Assembly: GCA_024305405.1 (NCBI GenBank)
Contig: JAKNDB010000092.1
Span: 124,001 to 188,000, forward strand
DNA from: Dirofilaria immitis
Taxonomy: Eukaryota; Nematoda; Chromadorea; Rhabditida; Onchocercidae
Direction: 5' to 3'
Length of the DNA stretch: 64,000 bases
The notes under the pieces are model-generated. The model saw nothing but the letters and a program-made list of their open reading frames with translations, made no database searches and was not told the origin of the DNA. The position numbers and the translations under genes are program-made. Within the stretch, counting starts at the first letter, position 1; each line of letters starts with the position of its first letter. This document shows positions 1 through 13,000 of the stretch, piece by piece.

Positions 1-109
1 TTCTAGCCGTCAAATAATGATTGTAACACCACAAATTTATGAATCGCAAGAATTGTGTATGGCAACAGTTGCGAATGGATCAAATATGTTACGGATGTTT
101 CAACCTTAA
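1..109 (+). pseudogene. Partial copy of TWK channel C-terminal exon, cut by window start
   Basis: Reading frame 2 from an AG acceptor at bases 5-6 encodes a stretch almost identical to the cytoplasmic-tail exon of the minus-strand TWK gene at 9028-9131, including IMIVTPQIYESQELCMAT. Near the end this copy reads ACGGATG where the other reads ACGGGATG. That one-base loss shifts the frame into a stop (QP*) just before the equivalent donor site. The remainder of this plus-strand copy, if any, lies before the window. It could be a broken paralogue, the end of a functional one with a sequencing error, or an inverted assembly duplicate. The match does not extend to the next two exons of the TWK gene. 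Confidence 0.7.
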
Positions 110-175
110 GTTAGTCTTTTAGATTTAATCTATTTATATTCGACCTTAAAAAATAAGCTAGTGAATTAATATGAT
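1..175. repeat. Inverted repeat arm A (partner 8967-9136)
   Basis: The first ~170 bases are the reverse complement of 8967-9136 with scattered substitutions and small indels. Similarity fades after GTGAATTAATA near 175. The arms flank the Aurora kinase gene and the 3' end of the TWK gene. Confidence 0.8.
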
Positions 176-3100
176 TTCATTCGTAAGTTCTGAGTTAGCC
201 AAAAAAGTTGAAATATGCAGGAGGGAAGAAGGCTTAAAAACATCAGTACGAAGCTTGCGACAACATTTTACCTTTTTCCAATTTGATTGGCAAACCAAGT
301 TTCCTGAGTTGTGATTCTAGAGAAAAAGGAAATTGTATTAGCGGTCCCTCACACAACTCAACTGTACTACTAGCGATTTGACCACATCGAGCAAAGTCTG
401 ACATATGCAATTCCTCAAGATATCTGGAACATAAAAACGTTTCTTCAGGAAATTTAAATATTCCAGAGGATATATGATGTAATTAAAAATAGAGTTTTCT
501 TGCAAAAAATTTTCCAAGGAAAGTTCTGGATAACGAATAATATTAACAAGACTTCGGAATAACTTACTTTTTAACAATTTCCTGATCTTCGTTCGTAAAC
601 ATCAAACCACATTCTCCTTTCAATAAGTTACTGACCTACACGGAAAATTAATATAAACTTATTGGATTCAATATCTGCCATAACATCTATGAACCATTAA
701 AAAAGAGAATTATTTTTAATCCTTAATAATTAAATTTGAAAAATCCCAAAAATCATTTATTTTAAACAAAGTATTGTCAACCTTATTCAATCCATGTGCA
801 TATTCTGTAGATGGATTTTTGCCTAACGCTATCGCCATAACATTATTTTTGCCATAGAAGAAACGTGAATTATTTTTATATTTTTGCCGAACCTAAAAAA
901 CAAGTAAGACAATAAATCTACTTCACTCATTGGGAAACACTGATATATCAAGAGAAAGAACAACTGTATGAAATCACTAAAAATTCTCTATATTTTAAGT
1001 GAAGCGAGCTAAAATCTTTTGTTATTAAACAGCAGCAATCGCCAATGCATATAGCCAATTAATTCTTATTCAGCCAGAATATTAAAACGAAAACATTCAA
1101 ATAGTAAATGGTAATAACGATTAATCAAAAAAACAATTACGCTTTACTTCAACGAATTTCGCTGAGCGCATATTGTCAATTCCAAAAGCAAATAAATTCT
1201 CGTATGTATCAACACATTTTCGTATTTCATCTACTAGTTTTATCTTCCGCTCTTTCGTCTTTTTCTTTACCCGAGTTAATGATACTGAAAATTACAATGT
1301 AGTAAGATTTAAAATGAAGAAAGAAAAAGAACATAAGGTTTTTCTTACTGTTTAAATTTAAGATTAAATGATCGTAGCATGAAAGGTAAGAATAACATAT
1401 ATCGTAAGATTTAGTTAATTTACATCAGAAAATTGCAATAATCTTGAAAAGTTGAAATGAATAGACAATCTCAAAAATAAACTGATTCTTTTTTCTATTC
1501 ATAGAAGTCCAATCTTTACTATGCTGTATTTTATCAAGATCGGAAAAAATAATATAAATCTTTCATCGTAATGTTAAGTGTTTTTTTATTTCAGATCTTC
1601 GTTAAGGATCACATGATGTTACGCAAGGAAAAGTGGTCTTGATAAAAAGTAGCAGTTTTCTTTGCTACTACATGTTATAATCTGTCCTTAAATAGCACTG
1701 AATTAGGAAACAAGCCAAAATAAGAAAAAATATAATATAAATAAAACTTTGAGAAAAAGTTACCATCCATTTCACGTTTTGATTTTGGCATCTTCAATGG
1801 CAAAAATTCCTTATATTCCTTTATAAAATCCTAAAAAGCACAAACTTGTTTCTTTCTTCTCTAAAGAAAAATATTCTAATAGCTGTAAATGTATGAATTA
1901 TGAATACATATAAAACATATTTTATCCTTTTGTTAATCACAGAAAGGCCGAAAAAATCCTTTATTTTACAATTATATTATATATGTTCAATTAAAATTAA
2001 GCTTATATCACAAAAAGAGTTTAAATTGTAAGGACCTTAAATGATCATTATCAAAAGGAAATAACAAACAAATTTAAGCTAACAAACGAAGAATCCTGTC
2101 CACCGATTTCTCCCATATAGATATGACAGAAAGAAATCTCAACTCTCATACTGGACAAACGAATTCGTACCAATTCATATCTTGCCTGTAACAGCGTAAC
2201 ATCATGGCTTGAAGCGACACCGAAAATCCTTTCAAGTTCGAAATTAGCGATTCATTGAAAATTAGTCGCAATAATTGTGTTGCAGTTTGATTCTACAGAT
2301 AATTATAATATTTCATATACTTTTATTCAATTTTACAAATAGTGCATATAAAAGATAGGAAAAGAGCAAAGATCAAAAGGATAGAAAGGATGAAAATTTT
2401 AAGATAGAGTGCAATTGTATGAATCAATCATAATTGAAACATAACATATTATATATAACATTTGTTTCAAGCAAAGATAAAGAGAATTATTTCATATTGC
2501 ATAAATTTTACAGTAAGAAAAGAAAGGGAAGAAAGAAGACAACAAATAAATTTCTACAATAGTAAATAAAAAGTAGAAATGATGATAATTGAAGTACAAC
2601 TGCTAATTTAGTGAATAGACAGATTTTTGCGATTTTGCATCACTTCTAATCTATGCACCATCCATATTTCATAACCGGTTTAATTTCTACAGGCAAAATA
2701 TAGTTCGAGAAAAAAGACAACTGTTCGAAGTGGATAGAAAAATTGATGAATTTTGATGGAAAAATCTTGAGTGATCGAACAGTTGTATTAAAATTTGGAA
2801 ACATATTATAGCATATTTATTTTGTACAATATAATAACTGTAGTATCGAATTTGATTTTATATCAAAAATATAATATTTGAATGTATAAATTAAAAGGAA
2901 AAAGGAGAAATAATTTAAGATCAAATATATTGGATAATACAATAATCCGTAATTCACAGTCATTCTTATTGTTGTCAAAGAAATTAGAAAAACTTATGAT
3001 CGAAATTTCCATGGAATCCGGTGATTTTGAATTCAAATAGCTCAAAATTTAAATTACCGGTCTAATCATGGTGTTTTATTCCTTCCTCTTCTAATAGTAG

Positions 3101-3385
3101 ACTTCAGTTTAAAATGTGCCGATGGAAGAAAAATTACCAAACATGTTCTACATGGAAAAGGAAACTATTTTCTTCAAGGGAGACTACTAAATATCCAACA
3201 AATCAATTCTGTACGGTAAATAAAACATTCAAAAATCAAACGCGAATAACGCAATGCTAAACAAGCCGGAAATAAAAGTAACTGGAATTAAAATTCGTAT
3301 TGCATAAAAATTAATATTCCATCTAAAGAATTTTGTTTAGAGAAACTGGGAAACTTAAAATTTTGCAGACATACAAAAACAGTTC
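176..3385. other. Gene-poor AT-rich interval
   Basis: No exon chain was supported on either strand. A short minus-strand open stretch near 2100-2240 has slightly higher GC, but no family was recognised and no convincing splice partners were found. A small inverted repeat built on CAACTGTTCGA / TCGAACAGTTG lies at about 2718-2785. Confidence 0.5.
2717..2786. repeat. Short inverted repeat, ACTGTTCGA arms
   Basis: ACAACTGTTCGAA near 2717 and TCGAACAGTTGTAT near 2773 are inverted copies about 45 bp apart. The same arm sequence recurs as a direct palindrome at 53636-53655. Function unknown. Confidence 0.5.
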
Positions 3386-3389
3386 ATTT

Positions 3390-3530
3390 TCCATCCTCAT
3401 CAAAATCTTTAACTTTCTGGGAAATATAATGAATACATAAAAAATAATGCTTCGGTCGATATTTTCTATCTTCCTCAAAATCTTTAATTTTCCGGGAAAT
3501 ATAATGAATACATAAAAATTATACTTCGAT
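3390..3530. repeat. Two-copy tandem repeat downstream of the Aurora kinase stop
   Basis: Two imperfect copies of about 70 bp share CAAAATCTTTAA and GGGAAATATAATGAATACAT and end in CTTCG. They lie in the probable 3' UTR or just beyond it, since the gene stops at 3564 on the minus strand. Confidence 0.75.
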
Positions 3531-3563
3531 AATAAAAGTTCCGTTTCTTAGCATTGCCATTAG

Positions 3564-5581
3564 TCACAGAAACAGAAAGGCATACTCATCACATTTATGG
3601 CACTTTTTGGCATTAGTGTTTTTTGTAATCATCTCTTGTATCCATGAGTGCTTCAGAACGTCCTTCAATTGCAAACGTTTAGTTGGATCCTTTGTAGAAG
3701 CTGAAATTTAGTTGAATAACTATAATTGTTTTCAAGATTAGTAATAACTAAAAAATTGACTCAATAATTGCAAAAAAATTTCTCTTATGAAAACAAAGTC
3801 ATTACACATCGACAAAAGTGCATACTATAAAGCTATAAAAATCTTATTGAATGATTGTTTTGACGATTACTTTATGTTATCAAATTTTAATGTTCCTAAA
3901 AGTCATTTTAGTAAGCCAGAAAATAAGCAATTATATTTCAACAAATAAATCAAATCTAATGCAGAGCTAGATAGTAAGAATTTCGCTTTGAAAATCAATA
4001 ATAAACAAACTTTTGATATAAGATCTTTTGCACCATCCGGTACTTCAGGTGGAAAAATATATTTGCATCTACGAATATTGTCGAATGTATCTTGATAAGT
4101 CTAAAATACTTTGTTGGTATCAAGTAAAATCGTGTTTAAAAAGGAAAATAATGTCATTAAAAAAATGAATCGAATGTAACAAACATACAACATATAAGTT
4201 AAAATTAGCTTTCGAGCTCTTCAAAATTATCTCCATATTATACTCATTTAAATTATCAATAGTTAAGGAAACAAGCTAAAAAAGAAGCGAAAAAAACACT
4301 ATTTAGAGCACGAATACCTTTGCCTCAAATGCAGGTTTCCCAACTAAGAATTCATATAACATGACACCTAGAGACCAATTATCAACCATAGAATCATGCG
4401 TCCCATTCGGAACCATTTCCGGCGCTAAATAGTCTAATGTACCGCAAACTGTAGTTCTTCTGGAAAAATTCTTACAAATCAAAACATTCATTGCACTGCG
4501 TAGTTTATCAAAATATTCATTATAACATAGTAATCTATGAAAGCATAAACATACTAGAGAACTATCAGCATTTAATCATAATTACTCCAAATACTCCTGA
4601 ATTAATATAAGATTTTGCAGTCCTTATAGATCTTCTTGGAAAAATTGAACTTAAGTTAGCAGTGATAATAAACAAACTTTGATGATGGTTCATGCACTGA
4701 CCACCCGAAATCCGATATTTTCAAATCACCATTTGCACTAATAAGAACATTTTCAGGTTTCAGATCTCGGTGTAATACTTTCTTTTGTTGACAATATTCC
4801 ATAGCTGACGCCAATTGGTACATATATTTGGCAGCTAGTTCAGGTGGGAAAGTTTTCATCTGAATTGAAATTAATTTCCAAATAAACATACAGCTTTTCA
4901 TACTTGAATTGAAATTCACTCCTGAACAAGCATACAGCTCTTTATACTTAAGCAATTATGAGGTAATCTATCCAGCTTTTTACTATTGGGATGTAAATAA
5001 TTACAATATCTTTACCTCCTGAAGACGCTGGAACAGACTTCCCTTGGCGCAAATTCCAAGACCAAATAAACACGGTCCTTATCATGGAAATATCCATATA
5101 AGCGCAAAATATTTGGATGCCTGAAATGATAGTGAATCTCGACCCATCATAAAAAAATGTTTTCGTCTAGGTGATAAGCAAAATAGTCTGAAATCAAAGC
5201 AAACAACATAATAAACAATACACATAAAAATGAATCATGTGAATTTTTCCTAACGATAAATCTCAAATGCGTATTTCAAACAATACTATGTATGAATAAT
5301 AACTAAAATGTTCACCTCAAATGGTACTGAATTTCGATTTCACGCTGTAGCTGACGCTTCAAATTATTCGGTCCCAAGTGTGTTTTGTATACAACTTTGA
5401 GAGCAACCACAAATTTGGATTCAATTTCTCGAGCCAAATATACATTGCCAAATTTGCCCTGACCTAATGGTCGGCCAATTTCGAAATCATTCAATGTCCA
5501 CTCACGAGTCTTTGGTCGAGCACTGTTACTGACAACTTTTTCAACACTATCATCACCTCTTATTGATTGTTTGCTATCCAT
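3564..5581 (-). CDS. air-2: Aurora B-like serine/threonine kinase (AIR-2 type)
   Basis: Chromosomal-passenger mitotic kinase. Six exons fit GT/AG rules: 5581-5316, 5120-5016, 4859-4678, 4459-4318, 4100-4011, 3700-3564. Visible kinase motifs are the glycine loop [13 protein letters not shown] with the ATP lysine, catalytic [19 protein letters not shown], the activation segment [21 protein letters not shown], and a C-terminal HSWI block. The N-terminal extension is only about 28 residues, as in AIR-2 rather than the longer AIR-1, so paralogue assignment is probable, not certain. Two single-base gaps break the frame: in exon 2 near 5044 ([12 protein letters not shown] is split) and in exon 6 near 3691 (LLQ/KDPTKRL). 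With one base each, all phases close and the length is 307 aa, close to C. elegans AIR-2. It lies 1.46 kb downstream of the TWK gene on the same strand. Confidence 0.9.
4856..4943 (-). repeat. Imperfect tandem duplication at the end of Aurora intron 2
   Basis: On the minus strand a unit of roughly 40 bp is repeated: GAGCTGTATGCTTG... and AAGCTGTATGTTTA..., each ending in AATTTCAATTCAAG/G. The second copy supplies the acceptor used by exon 3. The first carries a near-acceptor (TTCAAG). Confidence 0.6.
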
Positions 5582-7044
5582 AGTAGAATTTTTGCGGCAC
5601 TCTTCTCTCTTACTTTCAGAATGCTCTTAATGGATAAATAGTAGACGATTACTACCTCGTTTAAGAGTCCTAAAATTTGATCTCAATCAGTACACAATAA
5701 TAAATTAAATATTGCGATGGAATTTACATAAGCTAAAATTATACTGCTTGTAAAGGCTCATTATTTTTTATCTCGATCTTAAATGATGCAGAAAACTGTC
5801 TACACCTACTTATCTTCCTTTCATCTTCTTCATTTTAATATGAGTAAATATATCTTATCGATATGCAACTACGGTAAGAAAAAAGAATTGGGATCGAAAA
5901 CTAGTCAACTCGCTCCTCCTCCCCTCAATGAAGAACCCCAACCACTTACTATTCAAACGACTACCCGCAGAATTTTCAATTTGAAAATTTCCTCCACGTC
6001 CGCATTATGAGACAGTTTTTAAACGATTAGACAAACATGCAAGAATGAAATAATAAGTTATAAAGAGATTGGTAAAAAATAGAGAATATGAGCTATTCAT
6101 TTCTATGTACGTTTTCAAATGCTTACTTCGCATTGGCTTTTGGGTAAATTGCCTGAGAAGGCGGGGGCGGGGGAGAGGGGAAGGAGGAGGATTTTTTTAT
6201 CAACTGATTTTAATTTATGGAGAAAAATTTGCATTAATTTAAATAATCTTTCAATATTTCATGAATTCTGTAATAATTATGACTTAGGAACAATTTCAAC
6301 AATGTGGGAATTTTACAAATAATTCAAAAAATCATTACTAAGTGGAAAATTATGATTCGTATTCGCAAAACTTTTTGAATTGTATCATAATTTTGATTTT
6401 GTTTATGTATATTTCATCAAGCCATTTATTACAAATAATATAATTTATAAATTAATTATCTCAAAGACAAGTGTTAGATAAAAAAATATCATTTCTTTTG
6501 TTGCACCGGTCTGAAAATGATAATATTTGCAAATGATGTAACAGAATAAGTAATATCATCTTAGTTAAATATAATCTGTAGGAAAATGGAAATTTTATTT
6601 CTTGTTATCAGTTAAGATTTAATAAATAGGATAAGATTTTATTATATAACGTATGAATCAAAATTCTTTGTAAAATATAATATAGTTCACAGTTCAATCT
6701 GTCTCGTTTTTAACTTGACTTGAATTTCCTTTTTTGCATTGTTCATTTGCTGAGATTTTTTTCTCTTTTATAATATCTTCGGAAATTATATTTATTTCTT
6801 ATGGAGCAATCTGTAATTTGATAATATTTGTTTTTCTGAATCGGTGAAGAAAATTTTTCGACCAAAAGGAATAATTCTAGAATTCAGTATTTACTTATAA
6901 AAATGCTTCCAGAAACATTTCTATAAATATGATTTATTTTTATCCAATTTTTATAAATGTCTTCAATTTTTTAATTGCTAAAAATTATTACAAGTGAAGA
7001 AAAAAGAGTAAGATCATCAAAGATTATTTTCATTTGATAAAAAA
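5582..7044. other. Intergenic region between TWK 3' end and Aurora kinase
   Basis: Presumed promoter side of the minus-strand kinase gene. No TTTTCAG-type acceptor stands directly before the kinase ATG. The region contains C-rich (about 5917-5945) and G-rich (6157-6192) patches on the plus strand that are unusual in this AT-rich DNA. No gene was recognised; a 75-codon open frame at 5783-6010 has no supporting evidence. Confidence 0.5.
6157..6192. other. G-rich purine tract with G-quadruplex potential
   Basis: Runs of 5, 5 and 4 guanines separated by 1-3 bases are followed by GGAGGAGG. It lies ~580 bp upstream of the minus-strand kinase start. An opposing CTCCTCCTCCCC tract near 5920 could pair with it. 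Confidence 0.6.
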
Positions 7045-10000
7045 TTATTCAGTTCCGCTGAATTGCTTATGTCTCTTGCTATCTGTTAATGAACGACAAT
7101 CATCAATTCGTACTTTTATCTCAGCAAGTAATCGGTGGAGTTCATTTGTATGTATCTGAAATGCGTCAAAGAGAATTCAGATAACAATTTGAATTATGTA
7201 TTTGAAATAAATTATGAAATATATTCTATGTAAATTTATACTTAAATTATGTACTTTTCAAAACACTGAATAATTTAAGTTAGTATATTGTACAAAACTA
7301 AATTAATACATAATTTTAAGTATATTTATTTAAAACATGCTAGTTTGGATATACTTTTATATAATAATATGTTATTTAAATCATTCTTCGCAGTATATTG
7401 TAATATTATTCAAAAAATAGTAGTATATAATTTACAGTATGTCACTGCAAAAGTTAGTCGATACGAACTATCGTAATGTTTCACGGCAGCACAAACTCGA
7501 TAATTTTGAATTACAATAAGACTTTCTAAAATTAAAAAAGCCATGCTATAATATGTCATTTAGTTTATACTGTCTCGAAGCCGAAATAATTTGTAATATC
7601 AAAATATTCAAACAATCATTTTTTGCCTGATTATCATGTAATATAAATGAATGATGTTACGATGTCTAATGTAACGAATTATTTACCTAATTCTCATCTC
7701 TATTGCCTATAGCAAGCCTTGCATGCAATGTTTAAAATGTTGAAATCTGTGCTAATCGTCTGGAATGTTATAACAATCGAAGCTTTGTGCATGTTTAAAT
7801 ATTGTCTGATATTCATTCTTTATTCTGATAATTAACTCTTTCATATAACCAATTCATGGTATGCCACTACTTACTACAAATACTATGGACACCGTTATAA
7901 AAATGATTTCTTGGAAAGAAATGAGTATAGGTTTTTTTGGGAGGAGATTTATGGTTGTTGTTAAAATCCTTGCATATTATTGCAAAATATCAATAGAAAT
8001 TAAAAATTACTAATAGTTCACTTTGAAATTCTATTTGCGAAAAACGAAAAATAATTTTTAATTTGTCAAAACTATATTTGTGATTTCAATAAATTTAAAG
8101 ATTTTAACATGTGATTTAAATAAAAAAAGTACGTCACTCGGAATTTTGAATTGAGAAAAAAATATTACTTGTCTAGTTTTTGGAGTTGTATACATATAAT
8201 ATGGTACTTGCAGCGTATGTGATGCTAATGATACAGTTTCTTTAGCTTTAGTAAATGTCCGTCTTGGTGAAACTGATTGCTGTTGATCACTTAAGACTGG
8301 CTGTTTACCTTCTAGAAAAAATTGTAGATTGTTAAAGGTTTTGATTCAATTAATTTCTCTTATAGTTTTATTTTATCTTATTCCTTTAATTTTTTTTGTT
8401 AGCAAAAGTGAGAAAATATCATATACAGTGAAAAGTAATTGAATTCATTGAAGATTTTCATGGAAAAAAATTAATACTGATATATTTCTTATACATCAGA
8501 TTTTTGATATTGATATATTTCTAATATATTTTCTAATATATTAGAAATATACCAATACCGATCAGATTTTTCAATTAAAAATAAATTTTTCTCTGATTCG
8601 AAAAAGTCGAAAATTGCTACAGAGTAAAATTAGCATGCCATAATTTTGCAATGTTAAAAAGAATAAAATTTGTACGCTAATTTTTTTGTTTTTTAATAAT
8701 GTTTTATCTTTATATTTATTTTCTGTTTCAATTATTTGATTTCCGGGCTATAAATTTATTTTCTAACTTATATAAATGTCGAATTTACTGGCTAATTAAT
8801 CACTAATAGGTATGGAAAATTGATTCTATAATTAAACTTATTCATTTTTGTTATTAGATCTCTATTGAGTTTTTTTATGGATCATAATAACATTATGGAT
8901 GGACTAACGAAAATCAAGTATCCGATTAATTTAATTTGAATCAGTTTTAAATTAGTTTTCATTAGTATTAATTCACTAACCTATTTTTAAAGTCGAATAT
9001 AAATAGGTTAAATTTAAAAAGACTAACTTAAGGTTGAAACATCCCGTAGCGTATTTGATCCATTAGCAATTGTTGCCATACACAATTCTTGCGATTCATA
9101 AATTTGTGGTGTTACAATCATTATTTGACGGCTAAAAATTAATATATGTTATTAGTAAAAAACAATCATATATAATATATAATGGATAAAAGTCATTTAT
9201 GTATGATTTCCATCATTATAATATGATTGTAGTGTAAATGAAAATTATGCTTGAAGAAATAAAACAATTAAATTAAGATTTTTGTTAATAATATTTCTAT
9301 CGAATTTAGTAAATTTACAATTTGCAATGTTAGAAAATTTAAAAATTAACTCCGTGTTTCTTGTATTTTTGGCTTTAATAGGATATGAATGATTTTCAAT
9401 CACTGGTAGCACTGAGAGTTCAGACCAAGATATACCATCGCGATATTGATTATTTATATATGCATGTTCATCCGTTTGAGTACTTTTGTTTATCTAAAAT
9501 TATTGCTTCTGTCGTTCTTATCAACATTGTTTTTCTTATTCCATTTTAATTAGTAATGATAAATAAAAAAATTATAACTTTATAAAAAAATATAATATAC
9601 AAATAAAAAAAGTTGGATAGCGTAAAAACTACTGCATAATTACAACAATGGGATAAGAATATAGTAATAAGATAACTGCAGTAAAATATAATCAAAGAAA
9701 AAAGATTTAGTTTAATTGAGTAACACATATGTAAATTTAATTCGAAATTATTTGTAGCGTTATCAATCATCAAACCCTGTAAGGCTTATTTAATGATATT
9801 AATAAATTGAATCAGTTAATGGAAATAAGTTAAAATACCCCAAAGAATTAAGTTAATGGACTTAGTTCTGTTAGACTATTTAGTTTAATTAAATTAGCAA
9901 AACTCAGAAAAAACATTTTAATCTTTGAATTCTTTAACCATCACTTATTATCATAATACATAATCTTAAAACATTGTGATACATATAAATCGAAAACGTT

Positions 10001-13000
10001 TCGTCAAAAAAAGCGAACTAAAATCTAAATGATAAATTACCATGCAAAGCGTACGACGTATGTGTTCTAGTAGGACTCGCCGATCACGTTTAAATCGTGG
10101 CAATAGAGAGCTTGCGATTGTATCCTTATGTCGAATTTTTTGTTGATGTTTTCTTTTACGCCACATACGCCACATGGAAAGAAAATCTGTTTTTGTCTGA
10201 AATCAAAAATGATTGCTATGAATTTGAATCAATTTTAATTCTACTAACTTCAATTTTCTTCTTTTTCTTATTTCAGTATTCAAAAATTAATTGTGATATA
10301 AATTTGTAAAATTATATTGAAACAAAATTGTAATACTTTCAGATACTTTCAACGAATTTTAAAATTCTTTATATTTCTGGTATTAATTCGTCATTCCAAG
10401 AATTGGATTTTTGTTTGAGAAAAATATTTTGAAAATGAAATTACAAATTATAAAAACCATCTGATAAATTTTTTAATCGAAAGTTTAGACGAAATTTTTC
10501 ACCTAAATTAGAACTTAAGTTTTTGCAAAGGGATTTTTAGAATCCAAATTTTCTGTGAATTTTGGTAAGATTATTCTTTTTCTATTCTTCTTTTATCTGA
10601 AATGTTGGAATGGTCGGTGGCAGGTAATCGCATATTTTCGATTACCGTGTATGAAACAAGATTATGCTATTTTATACAATTATGATTTTGTAATCAAAAA
10701 CATATGAAATCTTCATAAATCAATTATCCAGTATTTTGCATTTGAGAGAAACAAAAGCCTATTGCTTAAATATAAAATTAAGGATTTATTTTACCGGAAC
10801 TTTCATTCCTTCAACTGGAACACCTTTTGTTTGTATTCCATCAATAATGTTTCCAATAATTCCTCAAATAACCATTCAAGTTTTATTTGAAGAACATTAA
10901 TACACATACTAAATAATGCAAGTCCAATCATTACTAGCCCAAATATTACGAACATATCTACCGAATTTGTTGGCGTTACATCGCCTAGAAATATTTTAAA
11001 ATTTAGTAAATCAAAATTTATATTAAAATTATAAATTAGATTTATTTAAAAGTTTCATTTGAAAAAGTGCGACAATCTTTAAAAAAATTTTTTTTTAATA
11101 TGAAAAAACAAAAAAGATGTGAAACAGAAAAGAAAAAAATAAAAAAATCTTTGCTTGCGGAATTTTGAAAATGTGTATACTTACCGTAGCCAATAGTAGT
11201 AAGTGAACAAAAGAAAAAATAAAAACTTTTAAAATAGTCCCAATCTTTTTCAAATTGCAAAAAACTGCAGCACATAGAAATACCCATCCTACAGTAATAC
11301 CAATCTTAAAAGTTATCAATGTATTTGTGTGATAATGAGCAAATAATAAAACAATGCGTAACTAAAAATCCAAATAAAAAATTTTATCAAGAATTTATTT
11401 TACGTCTGATAACACTTCTTTTAATTAATATATTAATAATTAATTATGGAAAATTGATGTTAATTTAAAATATGGAAGATGCGGGAAGAATTTATGAACT
11501 ATAATAATTATATCTGATAATGAATGATAATGAAAATTATAATTTTTTAAATCGAATTCAAATTTGCAATTACCGAATAAGCATGTAAAGATAAGGGAGC
11601 AAAATTATTTACAAATAAATTATTATTATTGTTGATCAAATTTACGCAATTAAATCTGAAGCATTTTATGCTTATTGCAAAATACAAAAACAAAAAAGCA
11701 CCCTTGTTATATGAATTAATTAATTTGCAATAATTATCTAAATATGATTTTAGATTATTTTTGGCTGAAGTATATGATTTTAAAAGTGAAAATAAAATAA
11801 CATCCTTGTTATCAATATTATTTTACTATTATTATCTACTTATTATCATCGTCGTTATCGTTATCAGATGGGCGAAGAATGAATGAAGAAGCAAAAATTG
11901 TTTCAACAATTTTAGATAGATAAACATAAGTGGAAGAAAGCAAAAATATTTTTGAATAAATTTCCAAATTAATGAAATAGCATACCGGCAATAATAATGG
12001 AATACTGCCGTTTTGATTTTTCTTTTTATCGATTTACCAGAATTTATCCATGCTGTATGCTCTATTAAACTATAAATTAACACAATGTATTTCAAATACA
12101 GCACTATCATCATTAATAACGAATACACTTAATTTTTCAGATTTTATAATGTTAAGATATCTTAAAATAATGTTATATAGCCATCATTGTACAGAAGTAA
12201 TCGCTAAAGCAATTCATAAATTAATATTTGAATGATAAAAGTTGAAAGCTTTTATTGTTATATTGTGAATTGGTGAAATTTGAATTAATTAAAGTAATTA
12301 AAGATTTATAATGAATCAATAATTGAATTATGGATAACTTGAAAATTTTTTTATGTCTTAAAATAAGTTTTTTAATTTTAAATTTATGCATAACATTTCA
12401 TTGCAACTTTGATACAAATAATCTTAACAATTTTTTGTTAATTTTATTTAACCATTATTTTATCTATTTTGTTTAATTCAATTTATATATGTAATCTATA
12501 GCTACTTATTTTATGATATTTTGTTTATTGTAATCTGATTTACCTTTATTTTTTACCTCTAATATTTTAATATTCAAACAGGAATGATTATGACCTTAAA
12601 AACTGATTCCAAAATCGTTCCAAAACTTGGAGTGATTGTCGACCAAGTTTATGCAAAATCATTAATACAAGAGGTATACCAATCGTTGCATATAACATCA
12701 CTGCTAATCGACCAAGTTTAGTCTGTGCTGTTATATTACCATAACCAATAGTTGTATATGTTGTGACTGAATGTATATTATCATATCACTAAGCTATCAC
12801 AATTGTATCAGTAGTGAGATGTTTTTTGCTTTTGCCGCAAGAATAAATTGTTAAAATTTCAATTTTTTCAGAATCATTTCAAAAAAATTTTCAAAAATTA
12901 ATAAAAATTAATTTTTATTGAAAATACAAAAAAATGCCGAATTAAAAAATTCAAAGAATCATAAATAAAAGACATAAACATATAATTTTTATTCTTCAGT

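Noticed and set aside
3564..5581. Calling the Aurora kinase a pseudogene because of two frameshifts
   Set aside because: All kinase motifs and splice sites are intact, and the same kind of single-base loss is found in every other gene here, so sequence error is more likely than decay.
5783..6010. 75-codon plus-strand open frame upstream of the Aurora kinase
   Set aside because: No domain, no splice context and biased by the local C-rich patch. Most likely a chance frame.
9546..9773. Minus-strand frame that looks membrane-spanning
   Set aside because: It lies in a TWK intron. The hydrophobic look comes from AT-rich sequence (Phe, Ile, Leu, Tyr codons), and the real exon chain skips it.
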